64,000 nucleotides of DNA from Spartinivicinus ruber (GCF_011009015.1 NZ_CP048878.1:5923001-5987000), one strand, 5' to 3'; shown: positions 35,145-44,865, counted from the stretch's first letter. Translations and numbers: made by a program. The notes: generated by a model from the letters alone, not told the origin.

Positions 35145-35572
35145 TTATTTTTGTTTCATTAACGCCACAGCCAAACCAGATGACAGGAAACTAATGCCCG
35201 CTCCTATATTAAGACCTGTTAATACAGCAAACCAAATACCATAACCCAACAATTGAATGGTAACTGATCCTAGATTAGGCTCAACAAACTGAGGGATAAA
35301 AGCCAGCACAAACAACCCTGGTTTTGGGTTTATAGTACAGCTGATAGGAACCCTGTTGAAAATATTGTTGTCTGCAGCAACAATGTAAACCCAAAAGTTG
35401 CTGCAAGTACATGGAATTATATTCCAGCTCCTGAAGACAATCCTGATACCACTGCAGCTGTATTACCTTGACTAAGCCCTCTTCCTATTGCCAATTAGTT
35501 ATCCGGCCCCGGCGAAATAACTAATAGTATGCAAGCAAGCGTATAAGCAACTACAATATCTATAGGAAACAT
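35145..35572 (-). pseudogene. decayed LysE/RhtB-family amino acid exporter
   Basis: From the ATG at 35572 the sequence reads a LysE start ending in ISPGPDN, then stops (TAA), resumes in frame LAIGRGLSQGNTAAVVSGL, stops again, and after a deletion and frame change ends NPKPGLFVLAFIPQFVEPN and a final membrane helix finishing ALMKQK. These are the hallmark LysE motifs (PGPD, NPKxxLF). At about 430 bases it lacks roughly a third of the normal gene. No functional product is expected. Confidence 0.9.
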
Positions 35573-35603
35573 TTTAACTCCTTGTCGTGCATGGTTGAGT
35601 AGT

Positions 35604-36140
35604 TCAGTTGTTTTTTCTATTTAGTCCATAAATTGCATGATTTACTATTTTTCCATCAACATTTTCTGCATTAGTAATAATCCCTTCTAATTTCATTCCC
35701 AGCCGTTCGCAAACAGCCCGGCTTTTATGATTTTCCTCCGCAGCAGAAATTTGCACTTTATCCATATTATAGTGATTAAAAGCAATTTCGATTAGTTTTT
35801 GGCAAACATTAGTAATAATTCCTCTCCCTTGATACTCAGATGCCAGCCAATAGCCAATTTCAACCTTCTTCAGCATCGGATTAATTGAGTTAAAACCACA
35901 AACCCCAACCAGTTCTTCTTGATATTTAATTACACACACCATTTTTTTGTCATCAGCATAATCATGCAAAGCTTGATTGATAAAAGACTGGTAGTCTTCA
36001 ATTGATTTCGTTTTATTCACCCATGGTAGCCACTCTGACAAGTATGCTCTATTTTTTTCCACTAACTCATGCAAGTGTTTAGCCATTACAGGATGAACTA
36101 ATTCAAGCGCAGTTTCTTTATCTATATTAAGCGAAAACAC
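35604..36140 (-). CDS. RimJ/RimL-type GNAT acetyltransferase
   Basis: 178 residues from GTG at 36140 behind AAGGA. It has the RimL pattern: LPWVNKTKSIEDYQSFI, VGVCGFNSINPMLKKVEIGYWLA, the acetyl-CoA loop EYQGRGIITNV, and NHKSRAVCERLGMKLEG. Such enzymes acetylate N-termini of ribosomal proteins or small molecules. Substrate unknown. Confidence 0.9.
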   Translation of the reverse strand: MFSLNIDKETALELVHPVMAKHLHELVEKNRAYLSEWLPWVNKTKSIEDYQSFINQALHDYADDKKMVCVIKYQEELVGVCGFNSINPMLKKVEIGYWLASEYQGRGIITNVCQKLIEIAFNHYNMDKVQISAAEENHKSRAVCERLGMKLEGIITNAENVDGKIVNHAIYGLNRKNN

Positions 36141-36159
36141 TGTTTTTCCTTAGTATTTT

Positions 36160-36534
36160 TTATATTGTTTCATGCAAGAAATTCACTTCAACACCAATAC
36201 CAGCAGGATCTTTGAAGAACAGTTGAGTCATTCCTATATCTGACAAATGTTCAATATTGAACTTAATTTTAAACTCTCTCAACTTATCTATAAATTCTTC
36301 CAATCCCGTCGCTTGAAAAGCAATATGGTCTAAATACCCCTGTCTTTCATTACTATAATGCTTATTACTCTCTGTTAAGTGAATTAATGCCTTCTCATCA
36401 AAATAAAGCCAATATCCTTTTCTAAAAAAGTTTGGCCGATACCCTTCAACCAAACCAAATAACTCACAATAAAATAGCTTTAATTTATCCAGTAACTCAA
36501 TAGGAGTACTGATATTAATATGCTCAATAAACAT
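36160..36534 (-). CDS. VOC (glyoxalase/dioxygenase) superfamily protein
   Basis: 124 residues with the two beta-alpha-beta-beta-beta modules of the VOC fold: FIEHINIST at the start, YLDHIAFQATGLEEF in the middle, and FFKDPAGIGVEVNF at the end. Possible metal ligands are His5, the central His in LDHIAF and Glu in GVEVNF. Substrate unknown. It is 5 bases downstream of the next GNAT gene, in one operon. Confidence 0.82.
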   Translation of the reverse strand: MFIEHINISTPIELLDKLKLFYCELFGLVEGYRPNFFRKGYWLYFDEKALIHLTESNKHYSNERQGYLDHIAFQATGLEEFIDKLREFKIKFNIEHLSDIGMTQLFFKDPAGIGVEVNFLHETI

Positions 36535-36539
36535 ATATA

Positions 36540-37022
36540 CTATGACTCAGCTAAATCTAACAATGCCTGGCCTGCTAAGCGGTATCCTACCCACTCACTT
36601 TGAGCTTTAGCTCCTATTGACTCATAAAACTTGATAGCAGATTCATTCCAATCAAGAACACTCCACTCAAATCTCCCACAATTATTAGATACTGCTTGCT
36701 GAGCTAAGTATCTTAATAGTGCTTTACCGGCTCCAGTTCCTCGCTTCTTAGGCGTAATGTACAAATCTTCGAGGTATAAACCATTCTTTCCTAGCCAGGT
36801 TGAATAATTAAAAAAGTATACGGCATAACCAATCGGCTCACCATCGTTTTCACAAATTACAGCTTTAGCCCTTGAAGAGTTAGCAAATAGTGATTCAATG
36901 ATATCAGCTTCTGATGCAATAACTTCATCTTCAGCTTTTTCATACCGAGCTAATTCCTTGATAAATTCAAGAATTAATCCTGCATCCTGACCTGTCGCTT
37001 GACGAATAACTAATTCAGACAT
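36540..37022 (-). CDS. GNAT acetyltransferase, diamine/thialysine acetyltransferase-like
   Basis: 160 residues from the ATG at 37022. LYLEDLYITPKKRGTGAGKALL, RFEWSVLDWNESAIKFYESIGA and the final WVGYRLAGQ closely follow the spermidine/spermine and thialysine N-acetyltransferase pattern, including the acetyl-CoA loop RGTGAG. Polyamine or diamine acetylation is a reasonable guess from the family. Confidence 0.88.
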   Translation of the reverse strand: MSELVIRQATGQDAGLILEFIKELARYEKAEDEVIASEADIIESLFANSSRAKAVICENDGEPIGYAVYFFNYSTWLGKNGLYLEDLYITPKKRGTGAGKALLRYLAQQAVSNNCGRFEWSVLDWNESAIKFYESIGAKAQSEWVGYRLAGQALLDLAES

Positions 37023-37080
37023 CACTTATTACTCTCATTAAAATACTATTTTTTAGTTGATTTCACATACCAATACTAGT

Positions 37081-37515
37081 TTACAGTTGCATATGCAGTA
37101 AAGGATAAGGTTTTCCCAGCCCATCCACTGACGAACGGTTTATAGTTTTAAATCCTAAATGTGTGTAAAATCCTACTGCTTGGAGATTTTGTTCATTAAC
37201 ATCAACTTTGTTTGCACCTAACTCATGCACAGCATAATTTATTAACAATTTACCAATACCTTTGCCTCTACATTCAGGCAAGATAAATAGCATTTCAATA
37301 TTACCATCTGCAACGCCAAGAAACCCAATGATTCCTCCTTCGCTATTTTTGACACACCAAAGTTGTTCTACAGCTTTAAGGTACTCATTTAGTATTTTAG
37401 GTTTAAAAAATTGAATATCTTTTTCTGATAAAAAGTCATGGGTTGCTCTCACGGAGGCCTCCCACACATCAACTATTTCGATATAGTCGGCTCTATCTAC
37501 AACATCTATTTTCAT
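37081..37515 (-). CDS. GNAT acetyltransferase
   Basis: 144 residues. The acetyl-CoA loop ECRGKGIGKLLI, the preceding strand NIEMLFILP and the C-terminal NLQAVGFYTHLGFKTI are standard GNAT features. The substrate is not predictable. It is in the minus-strand run between the diamine-type GNAT and the methyltransferase, about 20-60 bases from each. Confidence 0.87.
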   Translation of the reverse strand: MKIDVVDRADYIEIVDVWEASVRATHDFLSEKDIQFFKPKILNEYLKAVEQLWCVKNSEGGIIGFLGVADGNIEMLFILPECRGKGIGKLLINYAVHELGANKVDVNEQNLQAVGFYTHLGFKTINRSSVDGLGKPYPLLHMQL

Positions 37516-37537
37516 TATAAGCTCTACAAAACTACAG

Positions 37538-38314
37538 TTAACTCTTCTTCCCTAAAATAGAGTATACAAGTGGCATATCATATTTAAATTTGTCTAGGAA
37601 AAATCTCCCAGGCTCCTTTTCCAACATACCTTCAAAGCAGTTATATGGACTAAATGGAAACTCATTTAACTGATCAATTTTTATACCAGAATTTATAAGA
37701 GAGTTAATCACATTACTTAACGGGTGTGACCAAGTAACTAATTTAGACTTTTCACCATTACAGTTTTCTGTATAAGTACCTGATTCATCGATATCTGGAT
37801 CTGGCAAATAAAAATAGGAATAATCAGCTATAAGATCATAAACAGGGTGAAACTCAACCATATAAAATATTCCACCAGGCTTCAAATTGCTTGCTATCGT
37901 TTCTGCCCATTTATTTAAGTCTGGAAGCCAACAGATGGCCCCATACGAGGTAAAAACTATATCAAAGCTATTTTTTTCAGGAATATTGTTGTCTATTTCA
38001 TAAATATCTGAACAAATAAACTCAGCATCTATATTTACTTGTTTCTTTATTTTATTAGCAGCCTCAATCGCAACAGGTGACAAGTCTATGCCTGTAACAA
38101 TTGCACCTTTTCTAGCCCAAGACAATGAATCGAGACCAAAATGGCATTGCAAATGAAGTAATTTTTTTCCTTTCACATCAGTTAATTCAGCAATCTCTAT
38201 CTCGCGTAACGAAGTTGTGCCTTCTAAAAAATTTTTTACATCATAAAACTCAGAATCTATATGAACTTTCGCCCGCTTGTCCCAAGCATCTCTATTGATA
38301 TTTAAGTAATCCAT
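37538..38314 (-). CDS. class I SAM-dependent methyltransferase
   Basis: 258 residues from the ATG at 38314 (a TTG directly precedes it). Motif I is LLHLQCHFGLDSLSWARKGA with the acidic end of strand 2 at VTGIDLSP. Motif II/III is FDIVFTSYGAICWLPDL, then LKPGGIFYMVEFHPV. Small-molecule methyltransferases of this form are common; the substrate is unknown. Confidence 0.88.
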   Translation of the reverse strand: MDYLNINRDAWDKRAKVHIDSEFYDVKNFLEGTTSLREIEIAELTDVKGKKLLHLQCHFGLDSLSWARKGAIVTGIDLSPVAIEAANKIKKQVNIDAEFICSDIYEIDNNIPEKNSFDIVFTSYGAICWLPDLNKWAETIASNLKPGGIFYMVEFHPVYDLIADYSYFYLPDPDIDESGTYTENCNGEKSKLVTWSHPLSNVINSLINSGIKIDQLNEFPFSPYNCFEGMLEKEPGRFFLDKFKYDMPLVYSILGKKS

Positions 38315-38324
38315 CAAATTACAC

Positions 38325-38600
38325 CTATGTAATCATTTTCTTTATTGTTGTGCCAACTTCTACCGTTCCTGGCTCAATAATTTTTGCATTCATTCCACGT
38401 AAATTTAATTGCTTACCCTGTTTAGAGTTTAAAAATTTAACTGCATCCATACTAAACTGATCTGCAAACTTCCTGCACCCTAAATGCGGCTCTTCAGTCA
38501 CTTCTTTAGTTGCACTACCTACTAATAGTCAAGTTCCTGGTGACTGCCGAATGGTTTCTAGTGCTAACTCAAGGCCCTCTCTTGATGTATAATTACTCAT
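38325..38600 (-). pseudogene. decayed MOSC-domain protein
   Basis: From the ATG at 38600 it reads MSNYTSREGLELALETIRQS, then an in-frame TGA after PGT, then continues in the same frame with MOSC-type motifs: EPHLGCRKFADQFSMDAVKF and LNLRGMNAKIIEPGTVEVG. The conserved cysteine (GCRKF) remains. Compared with intact relatives, about 80 residues are missing at the position of the stop, so this is an internal deletion plus a nonsense codon. Confidence 0.85.
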
Positions 38601-38639
38601 TTAGCACTCCATTCCATTCTATTGAAAAGTATATATAAC

Positions 38640-38929
38640 TTATTTATTAACAGCACCTGTTTTAGAAACCTGAACGATTTCTATTAATCCTAATTCAACG
38701 TATTTTTTTGTATGCTCTTCTTCAAAATGCTGCTTGAATGCCATTTCATCGTCAAATCGCTCCCATAATAGAAAGCGCATTGGCTCGCTTTGATCTTGAT
38801 GTAAGGTGAAGACAGTACACCCAGACTCTTCTATGGTTTTACTACAAAGCTCTAATAATGCACTCGTAGTTTCTTCTATTTTGTTTTGATCTTTAATTCT
38901 GCAGTTACATAATAACCTGAATCAAACAT
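38640..38929 (-). pseudogene. frameshifted ABM-domain monooxygenase-like gene
   Basis: The ATG at 38929 starts MFDSGYYVTAELKIK, then the frame hits a TAG. One frame over, the protein continues DQNKIEETTSALLELCSK, MRFLLWERFDDEMAFKQHF and EIVQVSKTG to a TAA at 38640, the pattern of antibiotic-biosynthesis-monooxygenase (YgiN-like) proteins. A single-base change next to AAAGATCAAAA separates the parts. Real decay or a sequence error are both possible. Confidence 0.75.
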
Positions 38930-39095
38930 AGTATTTCCTATTTTTTCTGATAATAAATATCACTTAGAATAAAGACCCTAGCCAGTTAACTAATACTCAC
39001 ACCATATATCCCATTGCCTACTCTCTGTAAGAATCATGTAAAGGGCAACTATAAAAGCCAACAAGTATTTTTCGTCGAACAGAATATATGAACAT

Positions 39096-39126
39096 AAAAA
39101 AGGCCGCATTGAAATGCGACCTTTTA
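39096..39126 (-). terminator. terminator downstream of trmB
   Basis: AAGGCCGCAT and ATGCGACCTT form a stem with one mismatch. On the minus strand TTTTTTTATG follows, and TTTTATT on the plus strand. It lies about 200 bases past trmB, with a repeat element in between. Confidence 0.7.
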
Positions 39127-39191
39127 TTAATACATTAAATGTTGTACTACTAGCGAGGCAATGGAAAGAGTCTTTAAGGATTCCCTTAATT

Positions 39192-39318
39192 TATACCCAA
39201 TCCGAATGGTTTTTAGGTACGACCATCAAATGACGAGGCCCCATGAGCCTATAAATAATAGGTGATTGGGGCGAGGAATGAAGATAACAAAACCTAGAAA
39301 TCATTCGTGAAGGGTATA
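39192..39318 (+). repeat. MITE-like inverted-repeat element, family 1, copy 3
   Basis: 127 bp, the shortest and cleanest copy. Ends TATACCC..CGAATGgTTTtTAGG and the complement of CCTAGAAATCATTCGTGAAG-GGTATA match at most positions. The interior stem is CCCCA-TGAG-CCTAT/ATAGG-TGAT-TGGGG (39238-39271). It lies directly downstream of the trmB stop. Confidence 0.8.
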
Positions 39319-39331
39319 TTTATGCATGATG

Positions 39332-40033
39332 CTACTTTATACGTTTATATACCAAGTCCCACACGCCATGCCCTAATCTTTCACCACGCTTTTCAAACTT
39401 TGTAATTGGACGATAACCTGGACGTGGTACATAGCGACCATTTGAAGAAGTATTCTCAAAACCTTCAGCCTGCTGCATTACTTCTAGCATATGCTCTGCA
39501 TAGTTTTCCCAGTCTGTTGCCATGTGGAAAGTTCCACCTATTTGTAGCTTGGCTCGTAATGCTTGAACAAAGGCAGGCTGCACTATACGGCGTTTATGAT
39601 GGCGCTTTTTATGCCATGGGTCAGGAAAATATAACTGTAGTCGATCAATACTTTCATCTGGAATGCAGTGTTTCAACACCTCAACAGCATCATCACAGTA
39701 CACACGAAGGTTGGTGAGTTCAGCTTTTTGTGCTTCATTTAATAGGCTACCTACACCAGGGCGATGGACTTCAATACCAATGAAGTTTTTCTCAGGCTCC
39801 TGCTCAGCCATTTGCAATAGTGAATGGCCCATTCCAAAGCCAATTTCTAATACCAGTGGAGCAGATCGAGAAAACAGCTCATCTATATTTTTAAGGCCAT
39901 CATCAATGGTAAGTCCCATCTCAGGCCATACTTCATCCCAGCCACGTTGCTGGCCTACAGTCATTCTCCCTGCTCTAAGTACATAGCTTTTGACCTGCCG
40001 GAGATGTTTTGTTGATTGCTTATCTTGATTCAT
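39332..40033 (-). CDS. trmB: tRNA (guanine-N7)-methyltransferase TrmB
   Basis: 233 residues. It makes m7G46 in tRNA using SAM. Visible motifs: [15 protein letters not shown] (SAM site), [30 protein letters not shown] (catalytic and tRNA-binding, including the PDPW box) and [20 protein letters not shown] at the C-terminus. All are intact and the length is normal. Confidence 0.97.
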   Translation of the reverse strand: MNQDKQSTKHLRQVKSYVLRAGRMTVGQQRGWDEVWPEMGLTIDDGLKNIDELFSRSAPLVLEIGFGMGHSLLQMAEQEPEKNFIGIEVHRPGVGSLLNEAQKAELTNLRVYCDDAVEVLKHCIPDESIDRLQLYFPDPWHKKRHHKRRIVQPAFVQALRAKLQIGGTFHMATDWENYAEHMLEVMQQAEGFENTSSNGRYVPRPGYRPITKFEKRGERLGHGVWDLVYKRIK

Positions 40034-40114
40034 AGGTAACGTCTAAGTGAAATGCAAACAAAGCGGGCTATTCTATAGTGTTTATATTTCAAACAACAAG
40101 CAAGAATTGAATGT

Positions 40115-40492
40115 TTAACTAGGTGATTTGACTGCAAACCAGCAAACACAAACCCATCCAATAATAAACGCCACGCCACCGATAGGTGTTATTGCTCCAA
40201 GCCATTTAGTATCCGTTATAGCCAACAAATAAAGACTACCACTGAATATCAATATCCCTGTAATAAAGCTCCAACCGGCAGCTATAAGCGGGGTACTACC
40301 TGGCCAGCGATATAAAGCCAAAGCAATAAACCCTAGCGCCATGGTATGGTAAAAGTGATATTGGACCCCAGTTTGATAAACCGCCAATAGGTTTTCTGTC
40401 AACCGCAGCTTCAACCCATGAGCACCAAATGCCCCCAATACAACTGCCAATACACCACTGACTCCTGTAAGTAGCAACATGAGCTTGGCCAT
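40115..40492 (-). CDS. DUF423 (YgdD-like) membrane protein
   Basis: 125 residues and four membrane helices. It matches the DUF423 pattern: GVLAVVLGAFGAHGLK, YQTGVQYHFYHTMALGF, GILIFSGSLYLLAITDTKWLGAITPIGG. Function unknown. It is 81 bases upstream of trmB on the same strand and could be co-transcribed with it. Confidence 0.9.
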   Translation of the reverse strand: MAKLMLLLTGVSGVLAVVLGAFGAHGLKLRLTENLLAVYQTGVQYHFYHTMALGFIALALYRWPGSTPLIAAGWSFITGILIFSGSLYLLAITDTKWLGAITPIGGVAFIIGWVCVCWFAVKSPS

Positions 40493-40843
40493 AATTTCAC
40501 CATCAGAGTAGGTTATTTAGATTTAAGCAAATGAGTATAATGGATTAACAATACTGACAGTAATGGGATAACTGCCAATTCAGAGTTTTAGGCAAGAGTT
40601 AGAAAAGGAACGTTTTTGGTCCGAAGGAATAATAGTAGGGCGTTTAAACCTAACACAATATTTCTGTTTATTTAGTTTTTGTTACGCCCTACAGCCCAAT
40701 AAGTCAACAGCTTAATGGTTGTACCAAGGTACTGAAATTGTTTATAACCTCTACTCTTAAAGTACTTCCAGATAAGAAAGCCAGCCAGATTGATAAGTTT
40801 AGCCATAGAGTCTGAATACAACCTTCATTAACTATAAGCCAGC
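40493..40843. other. intergenic region with one hairpin
   Basis: 351 bases without a gene. The only structure seen is the 58-bp inverted repeat at 40635-40692. Confidence 0.5.
40635..40692. repeat. 58-bp inverted repeat
   Basis: GTAGGGCGT and ACGCCCTAC are perfect 9-bp arms separated by a 40-base AT-rich centre (TTTAAACCTAAC... ...TTTAGTTTTTGTT) with partial further pairing. The AGGGCG end resembles the right end of family 2 copy C, but the following bases differ. Confidence 0.45.
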
Positions 40844-41062
40844 TTAGTTAGGCTGCTGGCTTTCTTCTTGAGCAACTGTTCTAGCAATACACCTTGCCTC
40901 TGCCAGCTCGTTCGCCATTTCGGCTAAGCGGGCACGGTTATTACCAGAAATTTCAACAGTGCCTCCAGGTATATCAGCAACTAAAATCCATCCGCCATCA
41001 GGAATGGGTTGACAATCTGCTTCAGTAAAATGGTGAAGCGATACACTTAATACATGCGACAT
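40844..41062 (-). CDS. small hypothetical protein
   Basis: 72 residues, soluble: IPDGGWILVADIPGGTVEISG followed by a helix (NNRARLAEMANELAEAR). ATG at 41062 behind AAGG. No family is recognised; it looks like a conserved small cytoplasmic protein rather than a chance frame, because of its coherent strand-helix pattern and good start. Confidence 0.55.
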   Translation of the reverse strand: MSHVLSVSLHHFTEADCQPIPDGGWILVADIPGGTVEISGNNRARLAEMANELAEARCIARTVAQEESQQPN

Positions 41063-41806
41063 AACAGTACCAACCTTATATTTATCTTGTTCGTTCAGCT
41101 ACACAACAATAGACTTCTTTTTAAAGAAAAGTTCTGGCTAAGGACAATCACTTACTCACAACTCTTCCAGCTTTTTTTCATTCTGATAATGGCTTCTTAT
41201 TTTTTGTTCGAATGGTTTAATTGGGTACAGCTACTTATTTATTACCACTGTTTTTTGAGTACAGCTTCTAGAGCATGTTTTATGCCAGATAAAAGATTGT
41301 ATTTTATGCGACATTCGCTTTATTAAGCTTTATTTTTATTCACAATATGTAGCTTTTATCCTATGATCCTCCTTAGTTGGCCTGTCTGACTCCTTGAAAC
41401 GGCTGGTTCAGTGCTTTAATCCTTTTCCGAAAGTGAGCTAAATGTCCAAATTTTAGACAATTCTATCACACTAGCTCTTTGAATCATCGTATAAAATTTA
41501 TTCACACTCTAAGTGATTTATTTATCAGTACTATTATTTTTTTATGACAATATTCTAAGCTTAATTAGGCTCATTTTTTTCCATACCAGAGTTGAAAATC
41601 GCTAGTTTTACTAGGGTGTGTTAAACCCATTCTAATAGAAAAGCCATTAGGGTATGTCAGCTATTTTTTCATTGTCACTGACTTTTTTGAAGAGCTTTTT
41701 AGCAGAAAATTACTTGATCAAGAAAACATTATTTTTAGAAATAAAAAACCTGCCATATAAGCAGGTTTTCATTAAAATTTTATCTATATCGTTATTTCAT
41801 TTAGCT
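41063..41806. other. long AT-rich intergenic region
   Basis: 744 bases between the small gene and rpoH. Only the rpoH terminator (41745-41769) is recognised. Short open frames here lack ribosome binding sites and family features. Confidence 0.5.
41745..41769 (-). terminator. rpoH terminator
   Basis: AAAACCTGC and GCAGGTTTT form a 9-bp stem around CATATAA. On the minus strand TTTTTTATTTC ends the structure. About 38 bases past the rpoH stop. Confidence 0.85.
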
Positions 41807-42661
41807 TTACGCCAGCATTGTTCCTTTCAGCTTCTTCAACGCATTTTTTTCTAATTGCCGAATACGCTCAGCAGATACGCTGTATTTAGCCGCTAACTCA
41901 TGCAACGTAGATTTATTTTCATTCAACCAACGATGCTGCAAAATATCTCGACTACGGTCATCCAGTTTTTCCATTGCCTGCTGTAGATTCTGCGTTGCAG
42001 CGCCTTTCCAGTCAGACTCTTCTAACTGAAGAGCTGGATCATACCGCTTATCTTCGAGGTAGTAAGCTGGCGCTTGGTAAGCCTGGTCGTCGTCTTCATC
42101 AACCCCCGCATCAAATGCAGTATCTTGGCTAGCCATACGGCTTTCCATTTCACGAACAGTTTTTGGCTCTACACCTAAGTCTTTCGCTACAGCATTCACT
42201 TCATCATTAGTGAACCATGCTAAGCGTTTTTTACAACTTCTTAGGTTAAAGAACAGTTTGCGCTGCGACTTGGTTGTAGCAACCTTAACTATACGCCAGT
42301 TACGTAGGATAAACTCATGCATTTCTGCTTTTACCCAATGCACAGCAAATGAGACCAAACGTACACCCATTTCTGGGTTAAAGCGCTTTACCGCTTTCAT
42401 CAGGCCGACATTACCTTCTTGGATCAGATCAGCTTGAGATAACCCGTACCCAGTGTAGCTTCTGGCAATATGGACAACAAACCGAAGGTGAGCCAACACC
42501 ATCTGACGTGCGGCCTCTAGGTCATTTTCATAATAGAGTCGCTCAGCCAGCTCTTTTTCTTGCTCAGCTGTTAATACCGCAATACCGTTAACTGCTTGAA
42601 CATAAGCTTCCAGGTTCTGACCTGGAGTTAGCGCTTCTATTGTCTGTAAACTGGTGCCCAT
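41807..42661 (-). CDS. rpoH: heat-shock sigma factor RpoH (sigma-32)
   Basis: 284 residues from the ATG at 42661 behind GGAG. Sigma region 2 (about 50-120) has [22 protein letters not shown] and [24 protein letters not shown]. The RpoH box [13 protein letters not shown] (about 129-141) distinguishes it from other sigma factors. Region 4.2 ends the protein ([26 protein letters not shown]). It directs transcription of heat-shock genes. Placed downstream of ftsEX as in many gammaproteobacteria. Confidence 0.97.
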   Translation of the reverse strand: MGTSLQTIEALTPGQNLEAYVQAVNGIAVLTAEQEKELAERLYYENDLEAARQMVLAHLRFVVHIARSYTGYGLSQADLIQEGNVGLMKAVKRFNPEMGVRLVSFAVHWVKAEMHEFILRNWRIVKVATTKSQRKLFFNLRSCKKRLAWFTNDEVNAVAKDLGVEPKTVREMESRMASQDTAFDAGVDEDDDQAYQAPAYYLEDKRYDPALQLEESDWKGAATQNLQQAMEKLDDRSRDILQHRWLNENKSTLHELAAKYSVSAERIRQLEKNALKKLKGTMLA

Positions 42662-43007
42662 ATAGTCTCCGTAACAGCAAGTCTCCGTAATAACAATCTA
42701 TGCACTGCAAACTATGAACTACAACTACATTAATATAAAACTATGCGTAACAACAAAGAGATTGAAAGTCTAACACTGTTTTTTTAAGAGTGCGATCTTC
42801 TCAGAAAGTTCCTGTAAGTCGAAACACGTCTAACAAAATGAAATAAGTCGACACTGCCCAACTGTTAAAAGATAGTAACTTGATCCCAAGGAATATCAAG
42901 CAGCTTAGAATATAAAATACACAACTTGTGTAAACCATTACAGCTACTCACTAAACAACCAGCTCATAATTCATTAACCAAAATCAGAGTCTTTTAGATA
43001 AGGTCCT
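42662..43007. other. ftsX-rpoH intergenic region
   Basis: 346 bases that should contain the rpoH promoters and leader. No individual promoter could be assigned with confidence. Confidence 0.5.
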
Positions 43008-44021
43008 CTAGCGAGGTTCAATCTCTCTTAGGTAGTGCCAGCTAGTCAACCAAGCACCACTACAGCCTAAACCAGCACTCACCCCCAACAGGACCAAACT
43101 ATCAGAAAAACTTAGCCCAGTTATTTTGAAGTTACTATCATATAGTGCTGATAACTCAGCTACTGGGTCTGCTAATGAGCCTATCAAGCCTTGTAATAAA
43201 ATCAGTGCTAATACTCCGCCACCTATACCAAACCAAAAGCCCAGATAAAGGAATGGCCTGCGAACATAACCATTGGTAGCCCCGATTAGCTTGATCACCA
43301 TAATCTCAGCGCGTCTGCTTTCTATTGAAAGCTTGACAGTATTCCCGATTACCAGCATCACTGCTAGTGCTAAGCCTGCACCAATAATCACACTAAATTG
43401 GGAAGCGATAGCCGTCATTTTGTTCAGCTTATCCACCCAGGCTAGATCATATTGAATCACATCAATCCCTGCTAATAACCGCCACTCAGCAACAAGCAAT
43501 TGAATATCAGATGAGTTGAACTGACCACCAAACTTAACAACCAATACCGTAGGTAATGGATTGTTGGGCAGAAATCGAGCAACCCCATCAAACCCTCCAG
43601 TGCTCTCCAATTGGCTTAAAGCCTGTTCAGGGGTTATCGTGATCACCTGCTCTACAACACTGGCTTCCTTGATTTTATTGGCTAAGGCATCAGCCTGTGT
43701 TTGCTTAACATTTTTTTTAAGAAACACCGACAGCTGTGGAGCACCGTCCCAGCGCTCTCCCAATGTTTTTACATTGGCTAAACCAATATACATCGCCGCA
43801 GGTAATGCTAATGCCAGGGCTATCATTAACCAGGTAAACACCGTTGATATCGGTGCCTTCATCAGCCTTTTGAAAGCATCCCACATAGAAAACTGATGGT
43901 GTTGACAATATTGAACAACAGGATGAGCGACTTTAGCCGCTTTATTGGTCGGTCGGGCTGGATCTTGGCTGGCTTTAACGGCATCCGCTCGATGGCGAGG
44001 TATGTCATTAATACTATTCAT
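43008..44021 (-). CDS. ftsX: cell division protein FtsX
   Basis: 337 residues, slightly long because of an N-terminal cytoplasmic tail of about 55 residues. Four membrane helices with a large periplasmic loop between the first two (LSVFLKKNVKQTQADALANKI, IDVIQYDLAWVDKL), and the cytoplasmic SIESRRAEIMVIKLIGATNGYVRRPF loop. FtsX with FtsE controls septal murein hydrolases. It overlaps ftsE by 8 bases. Confidence 0.95.
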   Translation of the reverse strand: MNSINDIPRHRADAVKASQDPARPTNKAAKVAHPVVQYCQHHQFSMWDAFKRLMKAPISTVFTWLMIALALALPAAMYIGLANVKTLGERWDGAPQLSVFLKKNVKQTQADALANKIKEASVVEQVITITPEQALSQLESTGGFDGVARFLPNNPLPTVLVVKFGGQFNSSDIQLLVAEWRLLAGIDVIQYDLAWVDKLNKMTAIASQFSVIIGAGLALAVMLVIGNTVKLSIESRRAEIMVIKLIGATNGYVRRPFLYLGFWFGIGGGVLALILLQGLIGSLADPVAELSALYDSNFKITGLSFSDSLVLLGVSAGLGCSGAWLTSWHYLREIEPR

Positions 44022-44685
44022 TGAGTGTTACATCTCTTAACAGTCGTCCTTCTTGCAAGGTAATCACCCGGTGTTTCATGCTGGCAATTAAGCTCAAATC
44101 ATGGCTAGCTACCAACACGGTTACCCCTACCTGATTAAACTCGGCGAATAAGCGCATAATTTCAGCTGACAATTCAGGGTCTAAATTCCCCGTTGGCTCA
44201 TCGGCCAATAGTAAGGGGGGTTTATTGACTACAGCCCGAGCAATTCCCACGCGCTGTTGTTCACCACCAGAAAGTGCTAAAGGATTCTGTTTTTCTTTAT
44301 TTAATAGGCCTACTTTATCAAGTGATGCTCTTACTCTCCGCGGAATATCACGATAACTATAGCCTGCAATTTGTAAGGGTAGCGCCACATTATCAAACAC
44401 TGTTCGATCAAACAGTAACTGATGATCCTGAAATACCACACCAATATTACGTCGCAAAATAGGAATATGATTACGCCACAAACTTTGCAGGTTTTGTCCA
44501 CCAATTGAAACTTGGCCGGCTGTCGGTTTTTCCATGGCAATAATCAATTTCAACAGGGTACTTTTACCAGCACCGGAGTGCCCCGTTAAAAATGCCATTT
44601 GGCTTCGAGGTATGTGTAAATCAATACACTCTAAGCCCTGATGTCCATTAGGATAACGCTTACTTACACCATCAAAACGTATCAT
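44014..44685 (-). CDS. ftsE: cell division ATPase FtsE
   Basis: 223 residues. Walker A is GHSGAGKST, the Q-loop FQDHQLL, the signature [16 protein letters not shown], Walker [14 protein letters not shown] and the switch VASHDLSLI. It is the ABC ATPase partner of FtsX at the division septum. ftsY, usually just upstream, is absent here; a MarR gene lies upstream instead. Confidence 0.96.
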   Translation of the reverse strand: MIRFDGVSKRYPNGHQGLECIDLHIPRSQMAFLTGHSGAGKSTLLKLIIAMEKPTAGQVSIGGQNLQSLWRNHIPILRRNIGVVFQDHQLLFDRTVFDNVALPLQIAGYSYRDIPRRVRASLDKVGLLNKEKQNPLALSGGEQQRVGIARAVVNKPPLLLADEPTGNLDPELSAEIMRLFAEFNQVGVTVLVASHDLSLIASMKHRVITLQEGRLLRDVTLNE

Positions 44686-44865
44686 ATACTCAGTAAATTG
44701 ATTATTGATGAACCGCTATACACTTAGTGTACGGTTATGCAAAGCAAGACACCAGCTTCTAAGTTAGTACTACTTGTTTTAATTTTAGAAGCTGAGATGT
44801 AAGGTAGTTAACGTATAAGATATGAACAGCAGTTGTTACCTTTGGGGGAGTAGTTAAAAAAGCTA

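Larger units (their letters stand above)
38930..39331. other. intergenic region with terminator and repeat
   Basis: 402 bases between the ABM remnant and trmB, holding the trmB terminator (39096-39126) and family 1 copy 3 (39192-39318). No gene is seen. Confidence 0.6.

Noticed and set aside
31972-38929. Chromosomal integron cassette array
   Set aside because: The gene content fits, but the gaps are mostly too short for attC sites, no GTTRRRY/RYYYAAC pairs were found, and no integrase gene is present.
41054-41326. Plus-strand open frame of 90 codons
   Set aside because: No ribosome binding site, overlap with the start of the 40844-41062 gene, and a low-complexity hydrophobic translation; likely chance.
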